A stretch of 64,000 nucleotides of DNA from an uncultured Corynebacterium sp. (GTDB lineage Bacteria; Actinomycetota; Actinomycetes; Mycobacteriales; Mycobacteriaceae): contig NZ_CAMIAN010000006.1 of NCBI RefSeq assembly GCF_946221155.1, positions 8,681 through 72,680 on the forward strand, given 5' to 3'. The first letter of the stretch is position 1. Each line of letters opens with the position of its first letter. The position numbers were made by a program, and so were the translations under genes. The notes below the pieces were generated by a model. That model was not told the origin of the DNA. It was given only the letters and a program-made list of their open reading frames with translations, and ran no database searches. Shown in pieces: positions 1-8,798 of this stretch.

Positions 1-434
1 ACGCACTGCGGGACTTCGCTGCCGCTTCTTCGGTTGTGACGCCCAACCTCCCCGAACTAGCACTCCTGACCAAGACCGAACTGGCCACCAGCGAACAGCA
101 GGCGGTGGACATTGCCACGAAGTGGGCACAGGAAACCGACACCACCGTCATCGTGAAGCTGGGCCACCTGGCCGGCCCGGAGGCCGGAAACATCGCCGTA
201 TCCCCCGCCGGGGAAACGCACAAGGTCAGCTCCCCGCGCGTAGAAACAAAAAACACCCACGGCACGGGGTGTTCTTTGTCTTCCGCCCTGGCCACTCGGC
301 TGGGCGCGGGTGATTCGCTAGAAGATGCGCTTGATTGGTCCACGAAATGGCTCAACGAGGCCATCGCCAATGCCGACCGTTTGCTAGTCGGTAAAGGCCA
401 TGGCCCCGTTGATCACTCGGTGCGCCTGTTCTAG
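1..434 (+). CDS. thiD: Hydroxymethylpyrimidine/phosphomethylpyrimidine kinase, C-terminal part (cut by window start)
   Basis: The open frame enters the window at base 3 and ends at a TAG at 432-434; the 5' part lies outside. The visible protein carries VVTPNLPE, the segment in which ThiD-family kinases place a conserved asparagine near the substrate, and THGTGCSLSSALA, the anion-hole/catalytic GTGC motif of the ribokinase-like fold. It ends in the usual GHGPVDH-type tail. ThiD phosphorylates HMP and HMP-P in thiamine biosynthesis in the cytosol. The GTG at 36 is not the start, because the frame and the family homology continue upstream of it. A fused ThiE or tenA domain upstream cannot be excluded. 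Confidence 0.9.
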   Translation, partial: ALRDFAAASSVVTPNLPELALLTKTELATSEQQAVDIATKWAQETDTTVIVKLGHLAGPEAGNIAVSPAGETHKVSSPRVETKNTHGTGCSLSSALATRLGAGDSLEDALDWSTKWLNEAIANADRLLVGKGHGPVDHSVRLF

Positions 435-512
435 CCAGCTAGGCAGCTAGGCGCAGACGGCGGGCGGCGGCTTGCACCGTAGCCGCTGCCTGCGCTTTCG
501 CGCAGCCAGCTA

Positions 513-1721
513 CTACTTGAGCTCCTTGGAGGAAAGCCCCAGCTCGCGGCGAGCAACAACCAGCTGCTGAATCTGCTGGGTGCCCTCGAAGATGTCCAGA
601 ATCTTGGAGTCGCGGGCCCACTTCTCCAGCAGGTCGCGCTCGGAGTAGCCATAAGCGCCAGCGATCTCCACTGCACGCAGGGTCAGGTCGGTAGCCATGC
701 GGCCGGCCTTCGCCTTGCACTCGGAGGCTTCCTTGCTGTTCGGCTGCTTGTTGTCAGCCATCCAGCCTGCGCGCAGGGTCATCAGGTATGCAGCTTCCCA
801 GTCGCTCTCCAGGCGAATGTACTCGCTGGCGGCTGCGGGCTGGTTCCACGCGGGGGCGTCATAATCGATCTCTACACCTGCGTCGGTGAGGATCTCGCGC
901 AGCTTCTCGAGGGAAGCACGAGCAACACCAACGGCCATGGCGGCAACCATCGGGCGAGTGTTGTCGAAGGTGGCCATCACACCACCGAAGCCCTTCTTGG
1001 TGTCCACCTCCGGGGAGCCCAGCAGGTTCTCCTTCGGGATACGGACGTTGTCCAGGATGAAGTGCGCGGTGTCGGAGGAGCGGATGCCCAGCTTGTGCTC
1101 CAGGCGGACCAGCTCGAAGCCCGGGGTGTCGCGCGGAACGACGAAGGACTTGATGGCGGCGCGGCCTGCGGACTTGTCGACGGATGCCCAGACGACAACG
1201 TGGGTGCAGCGCTCGCCGGCGGTAACGAAGATCTTCTCACCGTTCAGCACGTACTCGTCGCCATCCAGCTTGGCGGTGGCGGCGACGGCTGCAGAGTCGG
1301 AGCCGAACTGCGGCTCAGTGATGGCCATGGCGGCCCAGATCTTGCCGAAGCGCTCGAGCTGCTCGTCGTCGGCGACGGCTGCTACGGCTGCGTTGCCCAG
1401 GCCCTGGTAGGGGATAGACAGGGTGAGTCCGACGTCGCCCCAGCAGGTCTCGAGGACGTTGAGGATGGACGCCATGTTGCCGCCATTCTTGACGCCCTCA
1501 ACCTTCTTCTTGTCATCGCCGCGGCCACCGGAGGCACCAGCCATTGCCTGGCCGGCATCTGCCATGCCTTCGACCAGGCTGGCCATGGTGTCCAGCTCGA
1601 CGGGGCGCTCGTGCTCCGCGAGGTCGTACTTGCGGGAGATGGGGCGGAAAATTTCAGCGGCGGCCTGGTGCGCTTGGTTCTGGCCCGCCTTCAAACGCTT
1701 GGGGAGTTCCAGATTAATCAT
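513..1721 (-). CDS. Acyl-CoA dehydrogenase (FadE-type), catalytic-looking partner
   Basis: 402 residues, the normal length for the family. ITEPQFGSDSAAV (about 136-148) is the FAD/substrate-binding signature and DIFEGTQQIQQLVVARRELG near the C-terminus is the second acyl-CoA dehydrogenase signature. The enzyme introduces the alpha-beta double bond into acyl-CoA thioesters using FAD. It lies 57 bp downstream of a second, longer acyl-CoA dehydrogenase on the same strand, so the two are probably co-transcribed. The pair resembles the adjacent mycobacterial fadE24/fadE23 genes, but that assignment is inference. The chain length or sterol specificity cannot be told from sequence. Confidence 0.87.
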   Translation of the reverse strand: MINLELPKRLKAGQNQAHQAAAEIFRPISRKYDLAEHERPVELDTMASLVEGMADAGQAMAGASGGRGDDKKKVEGVKNGGNMASILNVLETCWGDVGLTLSIPYQGLGNAAVAAVADDEQLERFGKIWAAMAITEPQFGSDSAAVAATAKLDGDEYVLNGEKIFVTAGERCTHVVVWASVDKSAGRAAIKSFVVPRDTPGFELVRLEHKLGIRSSDTAHFILDNVRIPKENLLGSPEVDTKKGFGGVMATFDNTRPMVAAMAVGVARASLEKLREILTDAGVEIDYDAPAWNQPAAASEYIRLESDWEAAYLMTLRAGWMADNKQPNSKEASECKAKAGRMATDLTLRAVEIAGAYGYSERDLLEKWARDSKILDIFEGTQQIQQLVVARRELGLSSKELK

Positions 1722-1778
1722 GATGTGGTTCCTTGAAGTTCCTTGTGCTTATTCGATATGGATTCGAATTGTGGCGGG

Positions 1779-3197
1779 TTAGACGACGACTACGCCCTCA
1801 GCGATGCCGATGGCGCGCATGTCGCGGTACCAGCGCTCGACCGGGTGCTCCTTGGTGAAGCCGTGGCCACCGAGCAGCTGCACGCCGTCGAGGCCCATAA
1901 CCATGCCCTTGTCGGATGCGTAGCGGCGGGCAAGACCGGCTTCGCGGTTGAAGGACAGACCCTGGTCCAGGCGGGACACACCGCGCAGCAGGATCAGGCG
2001 CAGGCCATCGAGCTCGATGCGCAGGTTGGCGACCATGAAGGCCACTGCCTGGCGGTGCGAGATCGGCTCGCCGAATGCTTCGCGCTCGTTGACGTACTTC
2101 TTGGTGTACTCCAGGATGGCCTCGCCGGTGCCGGCTGCCAGTGCGGCCCAGCCCAAGCGGGAGCGGCGGATGATCTCCGCGTAGTTTTCCTTGCGCTCGT
2201 CAGCGGCCAGGTCCTTGCCACCCAGCAGCTGGCTGGCGGGAACTCGGACATCCTTCAGCAGCAGACGTCCCAGGGCAGCGCCGCGCAGGCCCATGGACGG
2301 GTCAGCCTCGACAACCAGGCCCTCGGTGTCGGACTCGACGATGACGAAGGTGTTCTCGCCGTCGAGGTTCACTGCAATGACGAACAGCTCAGCCTTGCCG
2401 GCGTTCGGAACCATGGTCTTCACACCATTAATGACGATGTCGTCGCCCTCGCGGACGGCAGTGGTCTGCAGGGTGAAGGGGTCGAACAGCGGGCGGGACT
2501 CGGAAACGACCACGGCGGAAGCCGGGACGGACTCGCCTGCAAACTCCGGCAGGTAGGTCTTCTGCTGGGAGTCGTCACCGTAGTTGGTGATGACGTTGGC
2601 CACGCCGGCCGGCGCCAGGATGGCTACGGCCTGGCCCATGTCGCCGAATGCCAGAGCCTCGGCGATCAACGCGTTGGTGGTGGCGCCGGAGGCGGAGGCA
2701 ATGCCCTCGTACTCTTCCGGCAGGTTGATCAGGGCAACGCCCAGCTCAGCAGCAGCTTCCAGCAGACCCTCTGCCGGCTCAGATGCCTCGTTCTGGTCGT
2801 GGCCGGTCGGGCGCAGGCGCTCTTCAGCGAACTCGCGTACGGCTGCGACGATCATTTCCTGATCTTCAGTCGGGGTCAGGTCGAACGGTGCCTTGCCCGG
2901 TGCCGGCGCCTCGGTCGGGACAGGCTGGTTGTTCTCGTCGGTGGTCTGGTTAGCCAGACGTACCGGCTTGCCGGAGCCCTTGATCTTCTTGAACTGGCGG
3001 TTCACGGCACCGAGGGTGCGCATGCCGGTCTTGGTGGACTGGTAGGCAACGCGGTCCACCTTCTTGCTCAGACCGTACTTTTCTGCCAGGTCGGAGCCGG
3101 TGAACTTCGTCAAGACTCCCATGACGGTACCGATTGCGTCTCGCTTGATGTTGTTCAGGCCAGGAGTCGAATCGGCACGCTTGCTTCGGTCGCTCAT
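1779..3197 (-). CDS. Acyl-CoA dehydrogenase (FadE-type), long N-terminus and truncated tail
   Basis: 472 residues from the ATG at 3197, which has AAAGGTGG nine bases upstream; an upstream in-frame codon at 3239 lacks such a site. The first ~100 residues are a basic/proline-rich extension before the dehydrogenase fold (FDLTPTEDQEMIVAAVREFAEE starts it). GGHGFTKEHPVERWYRDMR is the conserved C-terminal helix motif, but the protein stops at IAEGVVVV, so the usual EGTxxIQ...VIAR tail is missing. First gene of a probable two-gene operon with the dehydrogenase at 513-1721. Whether it is active alone or forms a heteromer with its neighbour is unknown. Confidence 0.85.
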   Translation of the reverse strand: MSDRSKRADSTPGLNNIKRDAIGTVMGVLTKFTGSDLAEKYGLSKKVDRVAYQSTKTGMRTLGAVNRQFKKIKGSGKPVRLANQTTDENNQPVPTEAPAPGKAPFDLTPTEDQEMIVAAVREFAEERLRPTGHDQNEASEPAEGLLEAAAELGVALINLPEEYEGIASASGATTNALIAEALAFGDMGQAVAILAPAGVANVITNYGDDSQQKTYLPEFAGESVPASAVVVSESRPLFDPFTLQTTAVREGDDIVINGVKTMVPNAGKAELFVIAVNLDGENTFVIVESDTEGLVVEADPSMGLRGAALGRLLLKDVRVPASQLLGGKDLAADERKENYAEIIRRSRLGWAALAAGTGEAILEYTKKYVNEREAFGEPISHRQAVAFMVANLRIELDGLRLILLRGVSRLDQGLSFNREAGLARRYASDKGMVMGLDGVQLLGGHGFTKEHPVERWYRDMRAIGIAEGVVVV

Positions 3198-3501
3198 TTC
3201 GTGCGGCCACCTTTCACTGCTTGTCAGCGCAAATCTCATATCTGCATGTGCGGATAATTATGTACGTAGCATAAACCAGAATAATGGCGCGCATCACATT
3301 TCGAGCCAAAATATAGATTGAATTACACCCACACGGGCGAACTGCACGCCAGCTACTCCCCAAACTATTCGAGGTACCGGCGCCCGCTTTTGCAGGCGCA
3401 TAGCCCCCGAGCCACCCCCGAAAAACTCCCTCTAGTTCCCCCCTCGAGCCAACCGGCCCCGGCAGTAGATCCCACCGCAATCTACTGCCGTTGATAGGCG
3501 T
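3198..3501. other. Intergenic region upstream of the fadE pair
   Basis: About 300 bp without a credible gene. On the minus strand it is A+T-rich between 3240 and 3330 and holds -10-like sequences (TATGCT, TACATAAT) about 60-80 bp before the dehydrogenase start, so the fadE promoter probably lies here. A half-conserved TGTGA motif at about 3293 was judged too weak to call a GlxR/CRP site. The lysS end at 3502 shows no clear hairpin. Confidence 0.5.
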
Positions 3502-5109
3502 CTAGTTATCGCGCTCCGGCTTCACGATCGGGAATAGCACGGTCTCGCGGATCCCCAGGCCAGTCAAGGCCATCAGCAGTCGGTCGATACCCATACCAGT
3601 GCCGGCTGTCGGCGGCATGCCCTGCTCCATAGCTGCCAGGAAATCCTCGTCCAGGCGCATGGCCTCATCGTCACCGTTGGCTGCCAAGCGTGCCTGGTCC
3701 TCGAAACGCTCGCGCTGGACAACCGGGTCGATGAGCTCGGAATAGCCGGTGGCCAGCTCGAAGCCACGGACGTACAGATCCCACTTCTCTGTCACTCCCG
3801 GCTTGCTGCGGTGTTGGCGGGTCAGCGGGGAGGTCTCCACGGGGAAGTTGCGCACGAAGATGGGGCCTTCAAGTTGGTCCTCGCACAGGACTTCCCAGAT
3901 CTCCTCCACCAGCTTGCCATGGCCCCAGCCGCCCTTGGCGGGAACGTCCAGGCCGATGACCTTGGCGATTTCCTTCAGCTCCTCAACGGTGGAGTCGATG
4001 GTCACCTCTGGCTGGCCGGGGTACTTGCGCGCAAGTGCCTCGTTCAGCGAAGGGTACATCTCGATTTCCTTCCACTCCCCGCCGAAGTCGTACTCGGTGC
4101 CGTCGGCGAGGCGCACCTTGCCAGTGCCCTCCAGGTCGGTGCCCTTGGTCAGCTGGTCCACGATGTACTGGATGGATTCGCGGGTAGTGCGGGCGCAGTC
4201 GTCGTAGTCGCCCCACGCAGCGTAGGTCTCTAGCATTGCGAACTCCGGGGAGTGGGACTTGTCCACGCCCTCGTTGCGGAAGTTGCGGTTGATCTCGAAG
4301 ACGCGGTCGATGCCGCCCACCACGGCGCGCTTCAGGAACAGCTCTGGCGCGATGCGCAGGTACAGGTCGATGTCCAGCGCGTTGGAGTGAGTAACGAACG
4401 GACGGGCCGCCGCACCACCGTGCAGGGTCTGCAGCATTGGGGTTTCGATCTCTACGAAGCCCTCGCCCTCCATGTAGTCGCGCAGCGCACGGATGACCTT
4501 CACGCGCGTCATCGCGTTCTTGCGGGCCTCCTCGCGCACGATCAGATCGTTGTAGCGCTGGCGCACGCGGGTTTCCTCGTTCATCTCTGCGAAAGCTACG
4601 GGCAACGGTCGCAGGGCCTTCGCGGCCATGACCCACTCGCTGGCCATGACGGACAGCTCGCCGCGGCGGGAGGCGATCACGCGACCGGTCACTCCGATGA
4701 AGTCTCCGAGGTCCACGTCGGCCTTCCATGCCGCGAGTGCGTCCTCGCCAACCTCCGCCAGGGAGAGCATGGCCTGCAGCTGCGTACCGTCACCGTCCTG
4801 CAAGGTGGCAAAACACAGCTTGCCGGTGTTGCGCATGAAGATCAGGCGCCCGGTCACGCTAACTACGTCCTGTGTTTCTTCGCCTGCGGCGAGGTAGGTG
4901 ACGCCCTCCGCCTCCACCGGCTGCTCTTCAGCTTCACCGTCAGTCTTCTTCACTGCCCACTGTGCGCGCACCTCGGCCAGGGAGTGGGTGCGTGGCACCT
5001 CTACCGGGTAGGCATCCTTGCCGGATTCAAGGATGCGCTGCCGCTTTTCACGGCGGATGCGTAGCTGTTCGGGGACGTCAGAAGCTGGGGTTTTCGATGC
5101 GTCAGTCAC
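3502..5109 (-). CDS. lysS: Lysyl-tRNA synthetase, class II
   Basis: 535 residues. It charges tRNA-Lys with lysine in the cytosol. Seen: an N-terminal OB-fold anticodon-binding region ([25 protein letters not shown]), class II motif 2 ([20 protein letters not shown]) and motif 3 ([15 protein letters not shown]). The start is GTG at 5109; a TAAACT hexamer ends eight bases upstream and no Shine-Dalgarno is present, which fits a leaderless mRNA. It lies 21 bp downstream of hmp on the same strand. In related genomes lysS commonly follows panC/panD; here nsrR-hmp and the galactose cluster lie between. Confidence 0.96.
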   Translation of the reverse strand: MTDASKTPASDVPEQLRIRREKRQRILESGKDAYPVEVPRTHSLAEVRAQWAVKKTDGEAEEQPVEAEGVTYLAAGEETQDVVSVTGRLIFMRNTGKLCFATLQDGDGTQLQAMLSLAEVGEDALAAWKADVDLGDFIGVTGRVIASRRGELSVMASEWVMAAKALRPLPVAFAEMNEETRVRQRYNDLIVREEARKNAMTRVKVIRALRDYMEGEGFVEIETPMLQTLHGGAAARPFVTHSNALDIDLYLRIAPELFLKRAVVGGIDRVFEINRNFRNEGVDKSHSPEFAMLETYAAWGDYDDCARTTRESIQYIVDQLTKGTDLEGTGKVRLADGTEYDFGGEWKEIEMYPSLNEALARKYPGQPEVTIDSTVEELKEIAKVIGLDVPAKGGWGHGKLVEEIWEVLCEDQLEGPIFVRNFPVETSPLTRQHRSKPGVTEKWDLYVRGFELATGYSELIDPVVQRERFEDQARLAANGDDEAMRLDEDFLAAMEQGMPPTAGTGMGIDRLLMALTGLGIRETVLFPIVKPERDN

Positions 5110-5117
5110 AGGACATA

Positions 5118-5123
5118 AGTTTA
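5118..5123 (-). promoter_or_regulatory. -10 hexamer TAAACT, probable leaderless lysS promoter
   Basis: On the minus strand TAAACT is followed by eight bases and then the GTG start of lysS. This places the transcription start at or next to the start codon. Confidence 0.5.
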
Positions 5124-5130
5124 GCGCACC

Positions 5131-6339
5131 TTAAATCAACCAGTCATTGGGGCTAAACAGCTCGAAGTGAATCTCCTTCGGCGATAGCGCATCCGAGTGC
5201 TCAGCAAGCTGATCGCGCAGGTTCTGCAAGAAATTACTGCCACCACATAGGTACCAGTGAGCTCCTTGTGGGATTAGCCCTTCTTCTGCCATCTTGGCAA
5301 GCTCTACGGTTTCACCGTTATCGCGGTATCGGACGATATGGCGAGCTTCACCATTTTCCGCGAGTGCGGAGACTTGGGACTCCGTGATGTCTCGCTGAGC
5401 ATAAGTGTCTGGGGCGGCATCAGCGTGAATAGCGGTAACACTCGGTACCCCACCCGTTGCCGAGCGAGCAACTAGAGCAGCCAACATACCGGCCATCGGA
5501 GTAGAGCCGATTCCCTGTGAAACCAAAATCACCGGGGCATCATCGTCTTGCAGAACCAGGTCGCCGGCCGGCAGGGTGGCTTCCACCTGACTGCCGGTTT
5601 CCAACTCATCCATGAGGAAAGAACTGACCTCGCCATCACGCTGTACGGCGACGGTGAAGGTCTCCTCCGTGGTGCCGACGATGGAATACTGGCGAAGCTG
5701 ACGAGCACCGTCGGAGAGTTCAACTCCAATGGAAACATACTGGCCAGGCAAGGCGTCACTGAAGTTCACGCCATTAAAGGTAAACTCCACGACGTTGTGG
5801 GAAAGCTGCTTCTTCTCCTGCAAAGTAACAGTTCGGAACACATCCCCGTCGGCCACATCAGCTGACCGGTAAAGGTTGCGCTCGAAATCGATCAATACTT
5901 TGGCCATCAACCAGTAGACCTCGTCCCATGCGGCAGCAACCTCGGGGGTCACCACGTCTTCACCCAACACCTCTACGATGGCGGCGAAAAGATTGTCATG
6001 CACGATCTGGTACTGGTCCTCTGTGATGCCGAGGGACACATGTTTGTGACCAATGCGGGAGAGCATTTCGCGTGGGTCAGGGGCATCGGGGTTGACCAGC
6101 ATAGAAGCGAAAGTAGCGATGGAAGCGGCTAGAGCCTTTTGTTGCTCACCTGAGCGTTGATTACCACGGTTGAATAGGTCAGAGAGCAGCTCAGGATGCT
6201 TCTTGAACATGGTGCGGTAGAACACTGGAGTGATGTCTTCAATTGCCCCGCCGACGATAGGCAAAGTTGCCTTGATGATTTCCTCATTTTCGGGGGCCAG
6301 GGAAATATCAGTAGTTTGAGGTTGAGTTGAGATATACAA
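5131..6339 (-). CDS. hmp: Flavohemoprotein, nitric oxide dioxygenase
   Basis: 402 residues, matching the family. It oxidises NO to nitrate using O2, haem and FAD/NAD(P)H. Seen: an N-terminal globin domain (ITPVFYRTMFKKHPELLSDLFN, then IGHKHVSLGI carrying the proximal His), an FAD-binding motif (RQYSIVG), an NAD-binding segment (VSQGIGSTPMAGML) and the C-terminal CGG...EIHFELFSP. The start is taken as TTG at 6339 because AAGGAG lies nine bases upstream. A longer in-frame reading to 6396 would run into nsrR and extend the globin N-terminus unnaturally. It lies 13 bp downstream of nsrR, so the two form an operon. Confidence 0.93.
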   Translation of the reverse strand: MYISTQPQTTDISLAPENEEIIKATLPIVGGAIEDITPVFYRTMFKKHPELLSDLFNRGNQRSGEQQKALAASIATFASMLVNPDAPDPREMLSRIGHKHVSLGITEDQYQIVHDNLFAAIVEVLGEDVVTPEVAAAWDEVYWLMAKVLIDFERNLYRSADVADGDVFRTVTLQEKKQLSHNVVEFTFNGVNFSDALPGQYVSIGVELSDGARQLRQYSIVGTTEETFTVAVQRDGEVSSFLMDELETGSQVEATLPAGDLVLQDDDAPVILVSQGIGSTPMAGMLAALVARSATGGVPSVTAIHADAAPDTYAQRDITESQVSALAENGEARHIVRYRDNGETVELAKMAEEGLIPQGAHWYLCGGSNFLQNLRDQLAEHSDALSPKEIHFELFSPNDWLI

Positions 6340-6352
6340 AGCGTCAAGCTCC

Positions 6353-6838
6353 TTACTTTTTTGTGCCAGGCCTCTGTGGAATATGTGGTAACCCAAGGCT
6401 CTGATAAGTGCGGCTTTCTCCAGAACGTGCAGGTGCGGTATTCGCTATGAGGTCGCCGATGGTGTCTCCATCCAACTCCGCGAAGAATGCTTCGCGCGCT
6501 GCGGCGAGGCGTCTACGGAGAGCACAGTCGCGGGCGGCAAGAGGGCAACGTTGGCCGCCTTCGCAATCCACGACTTCGCCGGGACCTTCCAATTGGCGCA
6601 ATATCTTGCCCACACTTGCCTGACGGGTCCTATCCGCCAGATACACTCCACCACTCCTACCTCGTACGGCAGTCACCCATCCCAGATCGACGAGCCGGGC
6701 ATTTACTTTTGCCACATGGTTAGTCGATCCGTTGATACGCGTCGCGAGGTCAGCGAGAGTCACTCTCTCACCGTCCTGCAGATCCCCGAGAACCATGAGT
6801 ATCCTCAGGCCGAGATCTGCAAAAGTGGTCAAGTGCAT
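6353..6838 (-). CDS. nsrR: Rrf2-family NO-sensing repressor NsrR
   Basis: 161 residues. The N-terminus MHLTTFADLGLRILM and winged helix (NGSTNHVAKVNARLVDLGWV) are typical of Rrf2 regulators. Three cysteines in CEGGQRCPLAARDC (about 93-106) match the Fe-S cluster ligands of NsrR. Placement directly upstream of hmp supports an NO-responsive repressor over IscR. The ATG at 6838 has TAGGGT ending six bases upstream and no Shine-Dalgarno, suggesting a leaderless message. An NsrR-like box overlaps the expected -35 region, implying autoregulation. Confidence 0.9.
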   Translation of the reverse strand: MHLTTFADLGLRILMVLGDLQDGERVTLADLATRINGSTNHVAKVNARLVDLGWVTAVRGRSGGVYLADRTRQASVGKILRQLEGPGEVVDCEGGQRCPLAARDCALRRRLAAAREAFFAELDGDTIGDLIANTAPARSGESRTYQSLGLPHIPQRPGTKK

Positions 6839-6844
6839 ATTTCC

Positions 6845-6850
6845 ACCCTA
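6845..6850 (-). promoter_or_regulatory. -10 hexamer TAGGGT of nsrR-hmp, probably leaderless
   Basis: TAGGGT on the minus strand is six bases before the nsrR ATG at 6838. With the NsrR-like box just upstream it defines a likely repressed promoter. Confidence 0.5.
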
Positions 6851-6865
6851 TGCCCCCATCAATAA

Positions 6866-6888
6866 AAGTTCTATATCAGATGCATCTT
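6866..6888 (-). promoter_or_regulatory. Probable NsrR operator
   Basis: The minus-strand half AAGATGCATCT closely matches the 11-bp AAGATGCyTTT half-site known for NsrR. The other half is only partly symmetric (AAGTTCTATAT read from the other side). The box lies 28-50 bases upstream of the nsrR start, over the presumed -35 element. Confidence 0.6.
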
Positions 6889-6982
6889 TTATTGCGGCTT
6901 GTGGGAAATGTAACACTAAAGAACATGTCGATTGATACCGCTGGGAAATAGGCAAGTGGGAGGCCTAGCCAATCAGCAGCTG

Positions 6983-7399
6983 TTAGGCCTCCGGGTGGCG
7001 CGGGTTCTTAAGCCCCGAGCCGTTCGGCACGTGGGCCGGGTCGCCGCCGAGCTCCACCTGCTTGTTGTTTTCGTCCACGAAGACCACGCGCGAGGCGTAG
7101 TTCTTCAGGTCTTCCTCACTGTATTGGGCATAGCCGATGATAATGACGAGGTCACCGGGACTGATCAGACGCGCGGCGGCACCGTTGATGCCGATCACGC
7201 CGGTGCCCCGGTCGCCGGTGATGGCATAGGTCGTCAGGCGATTGCCGTTATCGATATCGACGATATCGATCTGCTCGCCTTCGAGGATGTCGGCAGCTTC
7301 CATCAGATCAGCGTCGATGGTGCACGAGCCGACGTAGTGCAGGTCGGCCTGTGTGACCGTCGCACGGTGGATCTTTGATTTCAGCATGGTTCGCAACAC
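6983..7399 (-). CDS. panD: Aspartate 1-decarboxylase precursor
   Basis: 138 residues. It makes beta-alanine from aspartate for pantothenate synthesis. [20 protein letters not shown] is the family N-terminus. Gly24-Ser25 in YVGSC is the self-cleavage site that produces the pyruvoyl cofactor. Lys9 and the NGAAA segment are also conserved. The start is GTG at 7399, supported by AAGGTG seven bases upstream and by the family's MLRT start. panC is 5.8 kb away on the same strand, separated by the galactose cluster, so panD probably has its own promoter or depends on readthrough. Confidence 0.95.
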   Translation of the reverse strand: MLRTMLKSKIHRATVTQADLHYVGSCTIDADLMEAADILEGEQIDIVDIDNGNRLTTYAITGDRGTGVIGINGAAARLISPGDLVIIIGYAQYSEEDLKNYASRVVFVDENNKQVELGGDPAHVPNGSGLKNPRHPEA

Positions 7400-7538
7400 G
7401 GGTGAACACCTTACTCGGGGCTAACCAAATAAGCTATTTAGCTGTTACTTTGTGCGGCGCAGATCAGGCGCACGGATGGCGCTCAAGCGGCGCCCTAGCA
7501 ACACTCCAGTGGCGCCCAAGCGCCGCCCAAAGCGGAGC
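7400..7538. repeat. galK-panD spacer with short degenerate repeats
   Basis: Between 7470 and 7545 a unit like GGCGCYCAAGC recurs four times with changes (ggcgctcaagc, ggcgcccaagc, ggagcctaagc and relatives). It can form several GC-rich hairpins and could act as the galK 3' end or a terminator. A-T rich sequence at 7425-7445 may hold the panD promoter. Confidence 0.35.
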
Positions 7539-8798
7539 CTAAGCGTTGCGGTGCGCGCCGTCGCTCGGCAGGGCGACCACGAACTCGGGCTCGTTGAAGC
7601 CCTTTTCCGCGAAGGCCCTGGCCACTGCCGTGGCTGTCGCCTCTACCTGGTCCTCGCGCAGCAGCGCAATTGCGGAGCCGCCGAAGCCACCACCGGTCAT
7701 GCGAGCTCCTAGCGCACCCTCGGCCATCGCAACGTCCACAGCAGTATCCAGCTCCGGAACGGTGACCTCGTAGTCGTCGCGCAGGGAGGCGTGACTGCCC
7801 TGCATCGACTTTCCAAAGGCCTCCATATCCCCGGCACTGACCTGGCGGATCGCCTCGGCGGTACGGGCGATCTCGCTAACCACGTGGCGCACGCGGGCGG
7901 CCACCACCACCGGATCCATGTCGTTAGCGTTAGCCCAGCCCACGGAGGCATCCTCGGCTTCCTCGGCGAAGCGCAGGCTGCTCACCCCAAGGTCGGCGGT
8001 CACTCCGTCGATCACGGCGCGCCGTGCCGCGTATTGGCCGTCGTTTAGCTGGTGCAGGGCGTTCGTATTCATAATAAGGATCGCCAGCCCCCGCGCCGCG
8101 ATGTCGAAAGGCACCTGGGTGGCGCTATCTTCGGCGAAGTCGATGGCCAACGCATGGCCAACCTGACCGAACAGCGAAATACGCTGGTCAAGCCCGCCCG
8201 TTGAGGCGCCGACTACCTCGTTCTCTGCTCTTATGGACGCCCCCATGAGCCCGTTACGACCCGCATCATCGAGGGGCGCTCCGCTGTATAGGTCATAGGC
8301 CGCGAGAGCCGCCGAGCATTCCAGCGCAGCGGAACTGGAAAGCCCCGCACCGACGGGAACGTCAGACTCGATGGCGAGGTCCAGCCCACCGGCGGGCATC
8401 AAGCCAGCCTCGGTGGCAGCCCAGATAGCGCCGACTGCATACCCCGCCCAGTTGGCGGGGTTACCGGGGCCGACCTCGGCGACGGGGATCTCAAAGTGAA
8501 CAATCTCCGCGGGGTCGCCGAAGCGGGAGGCCACACGATACACGCCATCGTCGTTCTTGGCCGCAGCCACGTAGGTGCGCTGGGAAAGTGCGAAGGGCAG
8601 GCTGATGCCATCGGCGTAGTCGACGTGTTCACCGATCAGGTTCACGCGTCCCGGCGCGGACCACACACCCGCCGGTTCGTAGCTATAGACCTGCTGGAAC
8701 AGGGACAGCGCATCGGCAGTGCCCTGCTCCTCGGAGCGGGTCTGCAGCCAGCGCGGAGTACCTGCGTTCTGTGCTGCGTTAGTTTGGCTAGTTGGCAT
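7539..8798 (-). CDS. galK: Galactokinase
   Basis: 419 residues. It phosphorylates galactose to galactose-1-phosphate with ATP (Leloir pathway, cytosol). GHMP-kinase motifs are in order: GRVNLIGEHVDYADG (the galactokinase signature), PVGAGLSSSAALE (ATP loop) and GARMTGGGFGGSAIAL near the C-terminus. The ATG at 8798 is chosen because GGGAGG lies about nine bases upstream; an in-frame TTG at 8807 is weaker. It overlaps the end of galT by 11 bp, indicating translational coupling. Confidence 0.95.
   Translation of the reverse strand: MPTSQTNAAQNAGTPRWLQTRSEEQGTADALSLFQQVYSYEPAGVWSAPGRVNLIGEHVDYADGISLPFALSQRTYVAAAKNDDGVYRVASRFGDPAEIVHFEIPVAEVGPGNPANWAGYAVGAIWAATEAGLMPAGGLDLAIESDVPVGAGLSSSAALECSAALAAYDLYSGAPLDDAGRNGLMGASIRAENEVVGASTGGLDQRISLFGQVGHALAIDFAEDSATQVPFDIAARGLAILIMNTNALHQLNDGQYAARRAVIDGVTADLGVSSLRFAEEAEDASVGWANANDMDPVVVAARVRHVVSEIARTAEAIRQVSAGDMEAFGKSMQGSHASLRDDYEVTVPELDTAVDVAMAEGALGARMTGGGFGGSAIALLREDQVEATATAVARAFAEKGFNEPEFVVALPSDGAHRNA

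Noticed and set aside
1743..3257. Long antisense open frame (504 codons, plus strand) over the acyl-CoA dehydrogenase gene
   Set aside because: It mirrors the codon structure of the opposite strand in GC-rich DNA, has no family motif, and no initiation signal.
3285..3305. GlxR/CRP-like TGTGA motif upstream of the fadE pair
   Set aside because: Only one half-site matches TGTGA-N6-TCACA; too weak to call.
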